Under the pieces are notes generated by a model. It did no database searches and was not told the DNA's origin. It was given only the letters and a program-made list of their open reading frames with translations. From Apium graveolens (lineage: Eukaryota; Streptophyta; Magnoliopsida; Apiales; Apiaceae): 64,000 bases of DNA. Position numbers and translations under genes: made by a program. This document shows positions 42,427 through 55,800 of the stretch, piece by piece. Each line of letters opens with the position of its first letter. The stretch's first letter is position 1. The stretch spans positions 148,831,346-148,895,345 of the forward strand of contig NC_133650.1 of assembly GCF_009905375.1 (NCBI RefSeq), read 5' to 3'.

Positions 42427-45400
42427 CTAGAGAGTCTCATTGCTAGAGATGCTCAATTGGTCTTCTAATCTGAAAAATCTTCTCACTCCTTTGTCATCCA
42501 TGAACTCCATCAGCCAGTAGGGCCTCAGATGCACTCTTCTCCCTGTGTAAGGGATAATTAGAGTCTTTGGGTGTGCATCTTTAGCTCTAACACTCCTTAG
42601 TTCTTCAATCTTCTTTAGAACCAATCTTCTTGCAGTAACATTGAACCCAAAGTTCTTCTTGAAAGATGAATAAACCTTAATCAGTACAGCTTGGCTTTCT
42701 TGAAGGATCCTGTGAAGTGGCCACTGAATCTCCTTTATTCCCTTGTACTTGAACACTAACCTTTCAGGTAGGTTTCTGTATGCATCAATTCCTCTCAATT
42801 CATCTAGTTCATCTAGATAGAGGTTTAGATCAGAAAATTCCTTGATGTCACATAAGTACAGGTAATCTCCCTTATTGACTTTAGATTGATCTTTCACTAG
42901 AGATTTGGATTTGAGAGGTGATAACTTCACTTTCTTGACTGCTCTTGACTTTGTTCTCTTTGGATTGCTAAGGATTGGCAGATTGAAGTCAGTAATTGGT
43001 ATGTTCTCCCATTCTATTGGTTCATCCTTAGGTACAATAGGTCCACCATGAATGTTCCTGTAAGGATCCACCACCTTGATATCTTCAAATAACACAGAGG
43101 GTTTTGATGCTTGAGTTGTAGTTGGAGTGGATTCCTTGGGAAACTGATTCTCCAATTCCTTATCAACAATGTCCAGTTTCCTTTTGGTTCTTTTAGCCAA
43201 TTCCTTGGTTCTTGGAGCTTTCTTCTATTGTTTAACTTGCTTCTTTGGATCTTGAGATTCAATGATTTCATATGGCTGAGCAGGAATTTGTTGTGATGAA
43301 TTTACAGCATGTAGCTTGGCCAAGATAGCAATTTGCTCTTTCTTTTATTTAGCCTTTTTAGCTTCTAGAGCAGCTTGTTCTTTTCTTGCTTCAATCTAGC
43401 CTTTTCTTCTCTCTTTGCTTCAGCAAATTGAGGGTGTCCAGCCACAACACAAATTTCTTCCCCATTCCTGAAAACTTTAGCAATTCTCTTTTTCAAAGCT
43501 AAATCAGCTGGATTTTTGTAAAAAGCAATTGACCTTGACAGAAGCTTCTTTTCATCAGGCTTAGGTGTCTCATACATAGTATCCAAAGGGTTCTTCAATG
43601 ATGATTTTGGATAGTTCACCCTTGGTTTCAGAAATATTTTAGCCTTTGGAGATTTGATGCAGGATGACTGTCCCCTTTCCAGATAGTTCTTGCTCATCTC
43701 ATTCATATAAATCTGCTTGATTTGAGAGTGATGGATGGCTGACTAGTCTGGCTCCTTTACTAGTCCAAATTTTCTTTGTATATCCTCATCAATCTTCTCC
43801 CAGTTGATTGGCTTCAACTGCTTCATATCAGCTGTTCTAAAGTTGGCTGCTGCTGCATTTATCAAATATATACTATCTGTAACTGGTAGCTTTGAGATAG
43901 TAATTGAAGGCACAATTACTTTACTGATTTGAATTTGAAGCCTCTCCCCCTCACTTGGTCCTTTTTCCCCCTTTTTGTTATCATCAAGTTGAGTAGAGGA
44001 GGATGTTTGAGCAGCCACCAGTTTTTGAAGTAAATCCGTCTATTGGGCTTGATGAAGATGAATGGCTGTTAAAGATGCTTCCATGGCTGACATTCTTGTA
44101 TCCAAGGCATCTTCTTGATGCTGACATTTGTAGTGGTTTGAAGAGCAGTATTTGTCTGATTGATTAGTTGGATCAGGGTTGTCTTGAAGTAGTGCTCATC
44201 ACAGTGCTTTGAAAATGCCCATGATGGCATACTTGATCTTGAACTGGAACCTACTTCTCCCCCTATATCCATTGCTTCATCTTCACTATCCCCACTTCCA
44301 TTACCAAAGAAATTAGCTGAACCACCAGTCTCATAATCCACATCACCAGCTGTAGAGGGAAAAACTGTGATGGCATCCTTAGCTCTTAGCATGGACAGTG
44401 TGGTATACACCAGATTGAGTATCCTTTCTGCATTATCATTGCCCTGTTCAGCTAGAAGTTGATAAGCTGGAACAGGGTGAGGAAATACCTCAGCATCAAG
44501 GGAGATGGAATGTATAACAGCTTGAGGTTGCTGAGATAGTCCCTCCCTATCTGCATCCTGGACATTCATTAACTCACTAGCAATGACATCCATCCTTATA
44601 GCTCCAGTACCTGCATTTCTCTCATTTTCTCTCTTTTGTTGCATCAGGGTCTCACCCTGGATCCCCACCCTCACACCCTCACCTTCACCATCTAAGGTGG
44701 GACTCCTCTCACTCTCTTTTGCCAGTCCTGAAGAAATGGACTGCATAGTTTCACTCATTTCCTCTCCTTTTTCCTAGGAGCAACCCAGACTCTCACTCAA
44801 AACACTCTTCTCTCTCAATCCTAATAGTGACTGTACAACCACTAATTCTTCTGCACTTGAAATAAATGAAGTTTGAGGTGGTGTAGAGACACTCAACGGA
44901 TAAGGAATATCCATCGAGTAAGTGATTTTGCTAACCGACGAATAACTGCTGTTAAGCTTATCTGTCGGGACACAGTCACTACTCGACGGATGAGAAATAT
45001 CCATCGAGAGAGTAGAAATGAATGAACTTGGAATAGAAACTATTGTGGACTCTGTGCTGATTGATGATATTTTGGGCACAGATGATTCAACAGTTCCTGA
45101 AAGAATTGGCAAGTGAGCCAACAAATCATCCAAAAGATGATGCTCACTTGCACTAGATTTTGGCTTCCCCAACAAAGTTAAAGAAGGGGAATCAGGAATT
45201 GATGTGTTTATCATATCCACATCCAAAGAGTTTGTGGGTGAGTTTGGTGTTTGAGGTGCTTCTATTACTAGAGATTTTGGCTGTGACTCCACATTTATTG
45301 GAGCCACATCAAACTGAATTTTTGAAGGTGCAGTGATTGTGTCTTTAGCACCAGTTTGCACATTGTGTATACCCTGTGCATCCACAAGGGTTTTAGATTT

Positions 45401-46656
45401 CTTCTTTTTGGCATAAGTTTGGGGTGAGCTTGTGTCCCTATCCCTCTTGACCTGTGCTCTTGGTTGAGAGCTTTGTTCAATAGCTACATCCTTTTGGGAG
45501 GATGCAGCTAGAAATGAGCTTTTATCCTTTTAAGCACTGCAGTTTGTTAGGAAACTGCAGTGTGGCTAGGCTGGGAACCACTCAACTCTCCATACTTATC
45601 CTTAGGGTTTCTTTTATGTTCACCCCTTCCCTCACATGCCTTACTCACCTGTACACTCCCCTCTTTGGTTTTGATGAATTTTGCAACTGGCATCTTTTGA
45701 GAGATACTAGAGGGGGCTTTCTTTGATTTGGATTTAGAAATTTTTGCTGGTTTGGTAGCTTGTGTAGGCAACTGTTGGGTCATTGACACAGTTGCCATAG
45801 CTACACTAGAACTCAAAGAAACTTGTGAGGTTGGAATAGCAAGGATAGATGAACTTACCTCACTTACCTGAGGTGCTTCCATTGCAGGGAAATAGAACAG
45901 TGGCACCTCCTTGTGATGATTGGCCCTGTTCAAATCTGCAATGATCCTTCTCTCTTGAACCCAACAATCTAATTTGTTGTTAGGGTTCTCAAGCACAATT
46001 CCCTCAGAGAGGTGGTTAGCTAACATCATAAAGAATCTAGCAGAATACACATTCTTACCTCTCTTATTTAACTCTCCTAGTTTGAATCCCAACTCAAATA
46101 AAACAAGGTCACTGAAATTATAGAACCTATATGTAACTAGCATGTAGAGCATGTTAAGCATAGAGATATTGACTGAATCAAAATTACTGACTTTACCTGA
46201 AAAGACCTTTGTCACTACATCACGCATAAAACTCCATTCTTTCCTAAAGCCCAATCTCCTAATGTCACTTAACTTAGAAGTAGAAAGAGTATAGTTCATG
46301 GAATTAAGCATATTGATTATGTTAGTGTCAGTGTGTGGTGAGGTCACAGTGTTATCAGAAATCTTGAAACATGCTTTTATAACATCACTATTGATACATA
46401 ATTCCTTACCTTTAATGGTGAGTGTGATTATCTTATCGGTTGAGTTGTATGTAGAAGTGGTCCACATCTCTTTAACAACTTCACAAAAGATTGTGGGTGA
46501 TTCCAGCATGGCATAGCTAAGCTTGTAATTTTTCACAAAGTCCATCATCTTGTGATCGTCACCAGATTGCTGAATCCCCTTGTTTACTAGTGCAGTAAAA
46601 TTGTTCTTCTCATAAATAAACCCAATTTGAGACATAATCTTGACAACGGGCGCCAT
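42427..46656 (-). pseudogene. SIRE-B extra ORF downstream of pol (about 1,400 codons, broken)
   Basis: It begins at ATG 46656 (MAPVVKIMSQIGFIYEK). The N-terminal 260 residues look globular (CFKISDNTVTSPHT, FYNFSDLVLFELGFKLGEL, NHLSEGIVLENPNN). A long Ser/Thr/Pro- and charge-rich middle follows, with a basic part (GEHKRNPKDK). The C-terminus is again ordered (FGFNVTARRLVLKKIEELRS, then RPYWLMEFMDDKGVRRFF). Stops at 44776-44774 and 43745-43743 keep the frame; frameshifts lie near 45547-45385 and 44069-44018, with further breaks near 43365-43200. SIRE-A carries a homologue (17116-17871). This is the third ORF of Sirevirus-type elements, sometimes called env-like; I see no signal peptide or clear membrane anchor. 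Function unknown. Confidence 0.72.
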
Positions 46657-47177
46657 TGTTAGAGAATAAGAGCTTGAAGAGAGAGAGTTAGTGCTTTGAA
46701 AGAGAAAGAAAATTGGAGCAGTTGATTTGAGAATGATAAAAGAAAAGCAATGGAAATGAAATAAGCTTTTATACTATCTCAAAAACAACTGTTAAAAAAT
46801 AATAAAGTAAAATAAAGTAACCAATGAAAATTGCCTAAAATAGCCGTTTAAAAAATAAACTATAAAAATTCCACCCATTATCCGTCGTTTTATGCTTATA
46901 AACTGTATGTATACTCGATGGATAATGTTCAGGGAATTAACGGCTAAGATTAAGAAAATTCAACGGATGAGGATAAACTGTTATCCATCGAGTCATAAAA
47001 TATTCCACAAAAATAATTGATTTTTATTAGCAAATGTATACCGACAGATGATCAAACTCGACGGATAACGATCATCCGTCGAGATGTAAATTTTGACTTA
47101 GCCAAAATTTCATCCAAGACTGAAAAATTAATTAAATTTTTGGCTGCATTACAACTTGAAAATTATCTCATAAAGAT
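46657..47177 (-). other. SIRE-B spacer between RNase H and extra ORF
   Basis: About 520 bp without a gene, AT-rich. It carries at least six ATCCGTCG-type words in both orientations (for example near 46880, 46911, 46958, 46981, 47058 and 47072). It may hold a promoter or splice acceptor for the extra ORF, but none can be named. Confidence 0.6.
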
Positions 47178-50100
47178 CTAAGAATAATTAAGCATACCTA
47201 ACTCACTAACCAACCTTGAAAATGTGGATTTATCCAGTGGCTTGGTAAAAATATCTACAAGCTGCTTCTCACTTGGAACAAAATGTAGTTCCACAGTACC
47301 ATTCATTACATGTTCCCTTATGAAGTGGTACTTGATGTCTATTTGCTTTGTCCTTGAATGTTGTACTGGATTTTCAGTGATGGCAATTGCACTTGTGTTA
47401 TCACAGAAAATAGGAATCCTTTCAACTTGCAAACCATAGTCTAGCAATTGATTTTTCATCCACAAAATCTGTGCACAGCAGCTGCCAGCAGCAATATATT
47501 CAGCTTCAGCTGTAGAAGTAGAAACTGAATTTTGGTTTTTACTGAACCAGGACACAAGCTTGTTTCCTAGAAATTGACAAGTTTCTGTTGTACTTTTTCT
47601 ATCAATTCTACAGCCTGCATAATCTGTATCTGAATAACCAGTTAGATCAAAACCAGAATCTGTAGGGTACTAAATGCCAAGTTTTGGTGTTCCCTTGAGA
47701 TATCTGAAAATTCTCTTAATAGCTACTAAGTGAGATTCTCTAGGGTCAGCCTAAAATCTAGCACATAAACATGTAGCAAACATTATATCTGGCCTACTAG
47801 CTGTTAAGTACAGAAGTGAGCTAACCATGCCCCTATAACTTGAAATATCCACAGACTTTTTAGTAGTATTTAATTCAAGCTTAGTTGCAGTGGCCATGGG
47901 AGTTTTTACAGATGTGCAATCCATTAGATCAAACTTCTTTAAAAGATCAAAAATATATTTAGTTTGACTAATGAATATTCCATCATTAACTTGCTTAACT
48001 TGCAAACCAATAAAGTAAGTTAGTTCTCCCATCATACTCATTTCATACTTACTTTGCATCAATTTGGCAAAATTTTTTGCAAAGATTCTCATTTGTAGAG
48101 CCAAAAATAATGTCATCTACATAAATTTGAACAAGTATACTAGAGCCATTTACATTTCTAAAGAATAAAGTTTTATCTACAGTACCTCTTGTGAAATGAT
48201 TTTCCAAAAGGAACTTTGATAAGGTGTCATACCAGGCTCTAGGTGCTTGCTTCAATCCATAAAGTGCTTTCAAAAGATAATAGACATGTTCTGGAAAGTT
48301 TGGATCTTCAAAACCAGGAGGTTGACTAACATAGACTTCCTCTTCCAAATCTCCATTCAGAAAGGCACTTTTGACATTCATTTGATTGACCTTGAAATTG
48401 GCATAGGCTGCATAGGCTAAGAAGATTCTGATGGCTTCAAGTCTGGCAACAAGAGCAAATGTTTCATCAAAATCTATTCCTTCTTGTTGACAATAGCCCT
48501 TAGCAACTAATCTGGCTTTGTTCCTGACTACTATGCCATTCTCATCCATCTTGTTTCTTAATACCCATTTGGTGTCTATTGGAATCTTTCCTTTAGGCTT
48601 GGGCACCAGCTTCCATACATTATTCCTTTCAAATTGGTTTAGCTCCTCCTGCATAGCTAAAATCCAATCAGGATCCAACAAAGCTTCTTCTACCTTCTTT
48701 GGTTCTTCCTTGGAAATAAAGCTGTTGTATAGACATTCTTCTTAAGTTGCTCTCCTGGTTTGAACTCTAGAAGAAACATCACCAATTATGAGCTCAAATG
48801 GGTGATCTTTTGTCCATTTTCTTTGTTAAGGTAGATTAACTCTAGATGAAGAGGCCTCATTGTTGTCTTGATGTGTGATTGAGTTTTGATTGTTAGAAAC
48901 TCCCCCTGAATTTGTGGATCTTTGATTTGAGAAAGGGGACCTTTCTACAGATGATCTATTCTGATTTCCAGCTTCTCTTGATACCCCGACAGATGGTGAA
49001 TTTTGAGTACCAACGGATGAAGCTGGTTGTCTCCCGACGGATAAAACAGATTGCCTCCCGCAGGATGAAGCATTATGCAATTCGACAGATGTTGAATTTT
49101 GTGCTTCATTGGTAGTAGATTTTTCTGCATTATCCTTTTATACTATTTCTTGATCACTTTCATCATCACTGTCATCACTAACCATCTCCACATTGTCAAA
49201 TTTGAGACTCTCATGGTAATCTCCATCTTGCAGTCCTTCAATCTTTTCATCATCAAACACAACATGTATTGATTCCACAACAATATTGGTTCTTGGATTG
49301 TAGACTCTATATGCTTTACCAACAACATATCCAACAAAAATTCCTTCATCAACTTTAGCATCAAACTTCCCATTTTGATCAGTTTGATTTCTCAGAATAT
49401 AACATTTACAGCCAAAGACATGAAGGAAATTTAGAGTTGGCTTCTTGTTCTTGAACAATTGATAGGGAGTCATGCATTTTTCTTGATTGATCAGAGAAAT
49501 ATTGTTAGTGTAGCATGCAGTATTTACAGCTTCAGCCCAGAAATATGTTGGCAATTTAGATTCTTCAAGCATTGTCCTGGAAGATTCAATAAGTGATATG
49601 TTCTTCCTTTCCACTACTCCATTCTGTTGTGGAGTTCTTGCTGCTGAAAATTCATGCAAAATTCCATTTTCTTCACAAAATGCTCTCATGACAGAATTCT
49701 TGAACTCAGTTCCATTGTCACTCCTGATTCTTCTTACTTTGAAGTCAGGATGATTATTTACTTGCCTTATGTGATTGATGATGATTTCACTAGCCTCATC
49801 TTTAGACTTTAGGAAGTATGTCCAAGAGAACTTTGAAAAATCATCTACAATTACTAGGCAATATCTTTTCCTTGAAATGGACAACACATTGACTGGTCCA
49901 AACAAATCCATGTGTAGCAGTTGGAAAGGTTCTTCAATTATTGAATCAAGTTTCTTCCTGAATGATGCTTTAATTTGCTTCCCTTTTTGGCAGGCATCAC
50001 ACAATCCATCCTTAGAAAACTCCACTAGAGGAATGCCTCTAACCAGTTCTTTCTTTACCAGCTCATTCATGGTCTTGAAGTTTAAATGGGATAGCTTCTT

Positions 50101-51702
50101 GTGCCATAGCCAACTTTCATCCTGACTTGCTTTACTGAGAAGAAAAGTAACAAATTCTGCATTAGATGAGTTAAAATCAGCTAGGTTCACATTTCCTTTC
50201 TTCACACCAGTGAGAACCATTTTGTTGCTCCTTTTGTTAGTCACAACACAGGATTCTGAGTTGAAGGTTACTGAATTGCCTTTATCACAAAGTTGGCTGA
50301 TACCCAACAAGTTGTGTTTGAGACCATCCACTAAGGCAACCTCCTCAATGATGACATTGTCCTTTGAAATCAAACCATATCCCACAGTATAACCCTTGCT
50401 GTCATCTCCAAAAGTAATACTCGGGCCAGCTCTCTCCTTGAACTCTGTGAGCAGGGTAGAATCACCAGTCATGTGTCTTGAACAACCACTATCCAAGTAC
50501 CAAAGATTCTTTCTGTTTCCCTGATTACTTGAAGAACTTGTTTTTGTTTCATCAGACTTGGCCATTAGGGTTAGATTGACATAGCTGACATCTTCATCTT
50601 CATCCAGACCATTTGCTGCCCAGTCATTTTCTTGTGTAATGAAAGCCCTTTCCTTTTGTTTGAGCAGCTCAAAGTATTTTTGCTTATAATCCACAAGCTC
50701 AAACTTTTTCTTGCTGGAATCTGACTTTCTACACTCACTGGCAAAGTGCCCTGCCAAGCCATATTTGAAACATTTGAATTTTGATTTATCCATCATGTTT
50801 CTATTTGGCTTGGCTGCTCCAAAGTTCTTTTTGAACTTGAGCTTGGCAAATCTTCTGGAAAGAAATGCTAAATGTTTAGCAATGTCTTCCATGTCATCTT
50901 GGCTCAAAGAATCTTCATTTTCTACTGCAAGCCCCTTGCCCTTGTTTTCACAGACCCTTGAAGTTGATTCAACAGCTTCCATCCTCATTTTCTTGTCCTT
51001 CTCTAACTCAGAAATTAGTGTAATGGACCCTCCTTTCTTCTTTCCTATCTCCATCCTCTCATCTTGCTCTATTTCAAGCTCATATGTTTTCAAAATGCCA
51101 TACAGTCTCTCCAAAGTAAACTCCTTATAATCTTGTGAGTTTCTCAATGAGACTGTCATTGGTTTCCATTCCTTTGGAAGAGATCTAAGGAATTTCATAT
51201 TGGAGTCTTTTGTCTGATAGACCCTTCCATGCAACTTTAGAGCATTTAGCAGTTTTTGAAACCTACTAAAAATGTCAGTGAGGGACTCACTTTCTTCATT
51301 ATGAAAATGCTCATATTGCTGAATCAATAGCTGCATCTTGTTTTCTCTAACTTGCTCAGTGCCATCACAGATGATCTGTATTGTATCCCAAACATCCTTG
51401 GCATTTTTGCAGTTGATAATGTTGTCAAACATATCACCATCGACTCCATTAAACAGGATATTCATGGCCTTTTTATCCTTCATTACTTGTTCAATATCAG
51501 GATCAGACCATTCATGCCTTGGCTTGGGGACAGATGGCTCATTTCCAGTTGCAACTCTCATTGGTACATGAGGGCCTCTTTCTATGCAATCCACATAGGC
51601 CTCATCTTGAGAAAGCAAATGAAGATGCATCTTTACCTTCCAATGATGGTAATTATCTTTATCCAGAAAAGGAATCTTGACTCTAACATCCTTCTCATTC
51701 AT
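47178..51702 (-). pseudogene. SIRE-B gag-pol polyprotein (copia), with stops and one frameshift
   Basis: Starts at ATG 51702. The first 854 codons are open: Gag to about 230; a zinc knuckle at 311-324 whose second Cys is Tyr314; protease D404-S-G; integrase zinc H534, H539, C568, C571; catalytic D599, D662, E698. A stop at 49140 follows, then an acidic and repeat-rich linker, stops at 48828 and near 48743, and RT ([17 protein letters not shown]). A one-base shift occurs near 48060-48110, stops at 47753 and near 47668, and RNase H ends in LGMLNYS at 47178. The usual catalytic Asp in the DVKSAFLNG motif is Asn. Domain order protease-integrase-RT-RNase H is that of copia. Not functional. Confidence 0.93.
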
Positions 51703-51749
51703 CTTGCTGTATTGTTTTGATCTTTAAACTCTTTGTTCTTAAAGAGCTT

Positions 51750-51761
51750 GCTCTGATACCA
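51750..51761 (-). other. SIRE-B primer binding site
   Basis: The minus strand reads TGGTATCAGAGC, a perfect initiator Met tRNA primer site, two bases from the LTR end at 51764 and about 50 bp before the gag start codon. Confidence 0.93.
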
Positions 51762-51763
51762 AT

Positions 51764-52801
51764 TGTTAGTCCCTTACTTAACAATATAACAAGAATTACA
51801 GAAGGGGGGTTGAATGGAATTCTTGAAACTTTTTCTTGAATAAAAATTGTTCTAACTCATATATATATCAGTGTGAGTTGATTAACAGAATACGGAATAT
51901 CACTTGAAATGAATCAAAATATAAGTAATTAAAAACAAGAGTCTTTAAAAACTTTCTGGTGGATTTGAATGATTCCACCAGAGATATATAATATATATCG
52001 AGAGAACTCTGTGTGCAAAAAGCTCACAGCTGCTTACAAATGTTGAACAACTAAAAATACAGAGAATTACTGAGAATACAGCTTACAAATATTTCTCTCT
52101 TGGTTTCTTAGTTAATTAGTTCTATTTTCTGCTTCTTGGTTTATATATCACCAAGATTACAAAACAATAAGACAAGATAATAAAACAAAAAATATCGAGT
52201 CTATTACAATGCTACTTCATTACTTTACTCCAGCATCTTTGAATATCTTCATAATAGCATGGAAATGATAATGCTTCTTTATTCTAGAAAACCTAGTTGA
52301 ATAGGCTACCACATTCCATTTGCATACACTCGACGCATGTGACTGTGTTGTCACTGTCAACAGATATTTGAATTCTTTATCCGTCGGGTTCATGATCATC
52401 CTTCGAGTTAATGATCATCCGTCGGGTTGTTGATCATCCGTCGAATTCATTGTTCTTTATCCGTCGGGTAGAAATCAGGCACTTGACTTTATTTTATTTA
52501 TGCAGAATTACAAGACATCATCTATGTACAATTAATCAACCTATTATGCATATCTAGTTAAAGTCAACATGACTTAAATACAACTACAGATTCTAAACAA
52601 TGTGTATGCAAAAATGTGCTACAGACTTATTGTTACATAAGCTACTGACTCGATGGATAATAAATCATCATCCGTCGGGACTATATTGAGTCATCCGTCG
52701 GGACTATAATCCTTATCTTTCGAGTGCTACATTTTTACTATGTGAAATCTACCAAGGTGTTTTGTTAATGAAATCATCAAGTTCACAACATATACACAAC
52801 A
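51764..52801 (-). mobile_element. SIRE-B 5' LTR, complete (1038 bp)
   Basis: Minus orientation, from TGTTGTGTATATG at 52801 to CTAACA at 51764. A TATA box lies at 52140-52147. About nine ATCCGTCG-type words cluster at 52378-52725. At 52802 the Tekay-3 LTR resumes; TGAGT there would be the target copy, whose partner was lost with the deletion on the other side. Confidence 0.93.
52140..52147 (-). promoter_or_regulatory. SIRE-B LTR TATA box
   Basis: TATATAAA on the minus strand, in GGTGATATATAAACC, about 660 bp from the LTR start. It is the likely core promoter. Confidence 0.6.
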
Positions 52802-55800
52802 TGAGTTTTAATCTTGCATGTCATAGTTTAACTAGAACTCAAAATACAATCTTGATTCTCATGGATTTAAGGTTGCATTATTGAGGGAACTACAAGGAAT
52901 GATGAAATTTCAAGTCATGAGAGTGAAGCTCTTGTTTTTAATGGCCATTTCCCTTCCATTTCATTCGGCCATGACCATAAGGGAGCCGAATGAATGGTTC
53001 TTAGTGGTGTTTTGTTTCCTTGTTCAATTCTTGTATGTTTTTGTGATAATAGTATGAATTTTGTAGTGAAAACTTGATGAAACCCTTTGCATGCTAAGTG
53101 ATCATTTAGTATTAGTCTAGGTTAGGCTTGCATGTTGATTTTATGATAAAAATAATTGTGGAAATCATATGATTTTGGCTTGTAAAATTCGAAGGCATGC
53201 ATGCATGAAATCAACTCGTGATTTTCGAAAGTTCTTGATCATTTGGATTGATAATTGCTAATAGGCTTTAATTTCAGTAGAGTTAAGATATTGATCTTGA
53301 TTTGTGCTCCTTGGTATGTGATGTTAATTCGAATATATATGAAGAGGATATAAATTGTTTTTTTCAAAAACTTGATGACATGTATTTAGTGTAGTATGCT
53401 AACTTTTGTTTTGCTATGTTGCACCTTAGGTAAGGATGATCTCCACCAAGCCAATGTTGATTGTAAGAGATTTAGTTCAGTAGATCACCTTGGTTGAGGT
53501 TCGGTTTGGGTTTTTGATTGATGTTTGGTTGGGTTTGTCAAGTAAGAATCTTGATAAAAGGAGAGCATTAGATTCTGGAGAAAATCAGTTTGGTACCCTG
53601 AGGTTTAGAGTGAGATTTGACCTTGTCATTGTTGTGCACTTTGAGGCCCAAGTTAGCAGAAGCTATTACTAGGAGTATAAATTAGGTTTTAGGTGTTTGT
53701 TGGAGGTTTGTAAGGTGTTTGGTTAGGTGCATGAGTCGAAACACAAAATCTGTCCAGCAGAGGACAGTTTTGTTGCAACTTAGAAATATGAAGTTTTGAC
53801 CATATCATAGGTAGGCCCTCATTAGGCCCTGTTGGGCCTTAGTTAGAGGGAGTGTCAGAGGAGTTTTTCCAGCCATATTTCATAGGTTATGAGTTAGAAT
53901 CATGTGTCATAAGTTAGTTCAAATCAGGACCCTTTTCTGCCCAGAAAAACAGGGGAAGCGTAGACTTTAAGCTTAGGCCTAGGGAGGCCCAAGCTAGGCC
54001 CTTGAGCCAAATCAAGTTTGAGAGTTGGCTTATGATCAGGAGAGTTTAATGTAGAAGTTTTGGAGGTAAACTTGAAGTGTAAGAGTGTGAAATGCACCCA
54101 AGAAACCATATATGTCATTCTGAAATTTACTATAATGAGCCCATTCACTTACCACATAGTTTTAGAGCACTTAGGAGTGAAGTATTGGTTGACCACCATA
54201 GTTGCAAGATAGCATAAAGTCAGTAGAGTGAAAGGCCCAAGTCAGGGTCAATAGGAATTGGATGGTTTAGTAAAGGCACTTCGAGTTAGGAGGTAAAAAT
54301 TTGGAGTTTTTGTCTAGTTAGCGACCAAGTGACTTAAGTAAGTGGAGTGAGATCATCCAAGCCTAGTGATGCAATATAATGTGTGTGATATTATTTGGTA
54401 CATAAATATGGTATTTGAACATATGTGGCTATGTGTACTATTAGGATTATAAGGTGATTGTAAATTGAGTGTATGTAGGCTTAAGTGCCATTGTGTTAAA
54501 TTTTGGTTTACAAATAGGTTGAGTTGGTAAGAATATATTATACTGAGGTTATTATTATTGGTGTAGGATCTCGCGAAGAGGGTAAACTTTCCATTAAGGT
54601 CGAGTAAAGATTATAGTTGCTCCTACCTTCCAGTCAAGTCAAGCCTTTCTCAAGGCAAGTGATTCAACCTGTCTTTTCGTATGCACTGCAAGTGTGTGAT
54701 AATCAGTTCTTATATATGATGCAAGTATTTTAATTCACCTTTATATACATGAACCAAGTGGTTTCGAATCTATCTTTGTATTATATGAAAATGACATGAA
54801 CCCTCAAGTATTTATTTTAAGTAGTTTAACTTTACTTGAAGACTGCTATGCAAGTAAATTCAAAGTCCTATCATGCTAGTATACCAAAGTAATTATGATG
54901 TTGAACCATGTGTAAGTTATACCCAGTAACCTTGTCTTGATACCTAAAAGTTAGTTGTTTCCTTAACGATTGTTCATAATTGTTTGATAACCATATCCTT
55001 ATCCTAAAGCATGATACTCTGTTGTACCTTGAGCTGATGCTCACTTTCTCTATATTTTAATACCTAAATCTTATCTGGAACCATTAATGATCACCTTCTT
55101 TATACTTTAATACCTATGTCTTATCTGGAGCCATTACCTTGGACCTAGTTTGACTTTGTTCCTTCATACTATCCGACAACCTTGCTAAATCTCACTGTCA
55201 AAATCCTTGTAAATGGAAACCTTGCAAATTTCTCTTGATAAAGTATAGTCTAGTGGATCATGGCCTTGAATTTAGTGGATCTTTTTTCCAGTGCTTCAGA
55301 GTTAATCTAAAACCTTGTTAAAAATGTTTACTGTTTAAGTAGTTAATTAGCAATTGGCATTAGTTTTTAAAATAAATAAAAAGGTTAAAATTTGACTTCC
55401 AGTCCCCAAAGGGGGACAAATGTTTTATTAAATAGTGGATTTGGACTGAGACGCAAGTCCTTTCCGCTCTTAATTTGTAGGCTTAAAAGTTGCCTAGGGA
55501 TCCCCTTAATGTTCTAGAACCCAGCGAGGTTCGGGATTACTTCGCGGCTGATCACCGGCTATAATCCGTAGCATCATAAAATGGATTTGATAAAGAAATG
55601 GTTTTGAATTATTTTGTTACAAATAAATGATGCCATCACTCAAAAGTTTATCTCTTGCTATTATTAGCTCTACCTTCACATTGTTATTCTGTTATCTCGA
55701 TTTATGTATTGTATTGTTTTGTATAGCACTTGTTAAGCATTTGGCTTACTACTTGCTTTCACCCTGATATTTCAGCTGGCAGATATGGTTAGATTCAAGC

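Noticed and set aside
51750..51761. Possible tRNA gene fragments at the Met primer sites
   Set aside because: Only 12 bases match tRNA 3' ends, as expected for primer binding sites; no cloverleaf is present.
53490..54148. Possible host gene exons in the long stretch 52802-56025
   Set aside because: The whole stretch is colinear with the Tekay-3 3' LTR up to the window end; the short ORFs are not conserved between the LTRs beyond DNA identity.
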